Assembly (NCBI RefSeq): GCF_905163445.1
Contig: NC_053194.1
Coordinates: 13,310,921-13,374,920 of the forward strand
DNA: 64,000 nucleotides
Direction: 5' to 3'
From: Pararge aegeria
Taxonomy: Eukaryota > Arthropoda > Insecta > Lepidoptera > Nymphalidae
Part shown: positions 63,092 to 64,000 of the stretch, in pieces
Position numbering within the stretch: the stretch's first letter is position 1
Layout of the letters: each line of letters begins with the position of its first letter
Notes under the pieces: model-generated
What the model saw: the letters and a program-made list of their open reading frames with translations, nothing else
The model's database searches: none
What the model was told of the DNA's origin: nothing
Made by a program: the position numbers and the translations under genes

Positions 63092-64000
63092 TCAACTACA
63101 TAAACATCGCGCAACTTTTCAGTTTAATAGCAACATTGCAAATTTTACCAACTCCGTTCTACCACTGGGGATATATCGTAAAAGTCACGTAGTTTAATAG
63201 CTTAGCACCTCGTGGCGCTCGCATATATCTAGCAGAAAAATTGCCGTAGGTACTTGTTTCAGTTCAGTAGTTTAGTTTAAACATTTCAGTACGATCATCG
63301 GCGTCAAAGCCTCTTTCATTACTGACCTCAAACGCAACCTTTAATCAACAGCCACATTACCGGCCACAATTAAACCAGTTTTATAATTAAAATGAATCAT
63401 CAATCCCTATGGAGTGTGATCTCAAAAACGTTTCACACGTTTCAACGGCTACCACTGAACCGATAAAATCAAACGTCCAAATGTATTACTATAACGTTAC
63501 GCCTGATTTAACCTGTGTTATTAGTGTTCTGATACCTTCGTATTACAAAGAAGTATTGAATGCGATAAAATGTTGCTTTATTTATTCAAAAATCCTTTTT
63601 CAAGTCACTTTACAGTTCTCCTACTCGATACTGCCAGCACATTAAGTTAAATGTGGCAATAAATATTACGCCCAAGTCGGTGTAGTAAATTTTACGAATT
63701 ACTTAACAGTAATTTAACTGGAACAATGCATAGAATATTTTCCCATTAATGTAATAAAAGTTATAATATCTGAACAACGATAACATGTACTGAGTATAGA
63801 AGCAACAGTCAATACGTAGTAAGATATTGAGTTGTCGCAATTAAGGAGCTTTATTTTTTCAGTAAGATCAATCATTAATCGCAATTAGTCCCTACTTTTG
63901 CAGTGTCTTTCTTACTAGTTATGACCAATTATTTCAAATAACGACTTCCAACTACAACATTGTCTATATTACATACTATTAAAATAATTTTAATTAGTAG
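63092..64000. other. Unassigned right edge
   Basis: No repeat family recognised. The 78-codon frame at 63409 starts inside AT-rich DNA and has no recognisable domain. 63195-63310 contains TTTCAGTTCAGTAGTTTAGT, a cluster of initiator-like TCAGT words, but no frame follows convincingly. Confidence 0.3.

Noticed and set aside
1..64000. CRISPR array, operon, prophage or bacterial system
   Set aside because: There are no spaced short repeats of that type, no ribosome-binding sites with dense coding, and composition and repeats are those of an insect genome.

Overview
The window looks like non-coding DNA from a butterfly or moth (Lepidoptera). It is strongly AT-rich and packed with short interspersed elements, non-LTR retrotransposon ends and Helitron-like pieces of kinds I recognise, from memory only, from lepidopteran genomes. 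No convincing multi-exon protein gene can be read. There is no operon structure, rRNA, true tRNA, CRISPR array or bacterial signal. The longest open reading frames are about 60 to 130 codons, and those I can explain lie in repeats. The one host-gene candidate is at the left edge: an arthropod initiator-like motif near 262, a leader of about 55 nt and an ATG at 320, which might be a promoter and first exon.

Three tRNA-derived SINE families account for much of the repeat content. SINE-A starts GACGGCCGA, has clear A and B boxes and ends near GTCGTAGTATATTTATT; copies lie near 11.2, 21.1, 34.4, 39.3, 40.4, 43.2, 46.0, 56.0 and 60.4 kb. SINE-B has an A-box-like TAGCCCAGTGGG and a GATGATG tail; copies lie near 0.6, 3.9, 7.4, 13.0, 14.9, 17.5, 23.6, 26.6, 32.3, 34.1, 41.4, 41.7, 45.8, 51.0 and 53.1 kb. 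SINE-C has a TGGCGCAACGGTGAGCGC head and a long conserved body; copies lie near 5.1, 20.1, 20.4, 26.3, 32.7, 38.0, 40.0, 48.0, 50.1, 50.3, 55.4 and 61.2 kb. Several copies sit as close inverted pairs. Broken reverse-transcriptase C-termini and 3' ends of several non-LTR lineages lie between them (7.2, 14.2, 16.1, 17.7, 19.2, 23.9, 33.6, 37.1, 39.4, 51.2 kb).

The DNA-transposon fraction is small but informative. It includes a 121-bp hAT-like MITE with a perfect 8-bp target duplication (25.2 kb), a 373-bp pogo/Tigger-like MITE flanked by TA (53.8 kb), two complementary halves of a long-terminal-repeat foldback element (57.4 and 62.9 kb), and several Helitron-like segments, some ending in CTAG next to T.

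The most striking structures are two recent tandem duplications. A 1,894-bp block is duplicated at 12889-16679, with one substitution visible by eye and a 3-bp filler at the junction. A 214-bp block is duplicated perfectly at 52453-52881. Several strong hairpins are also present (6768, 27719, 34496, 44320, 60359). The remaining stretches are AT-rich and look unique. A few are richer in GC and in homeodomain-like motifs and might hold regulatory elements, but that is inference. I did not find a convincing new biological system.
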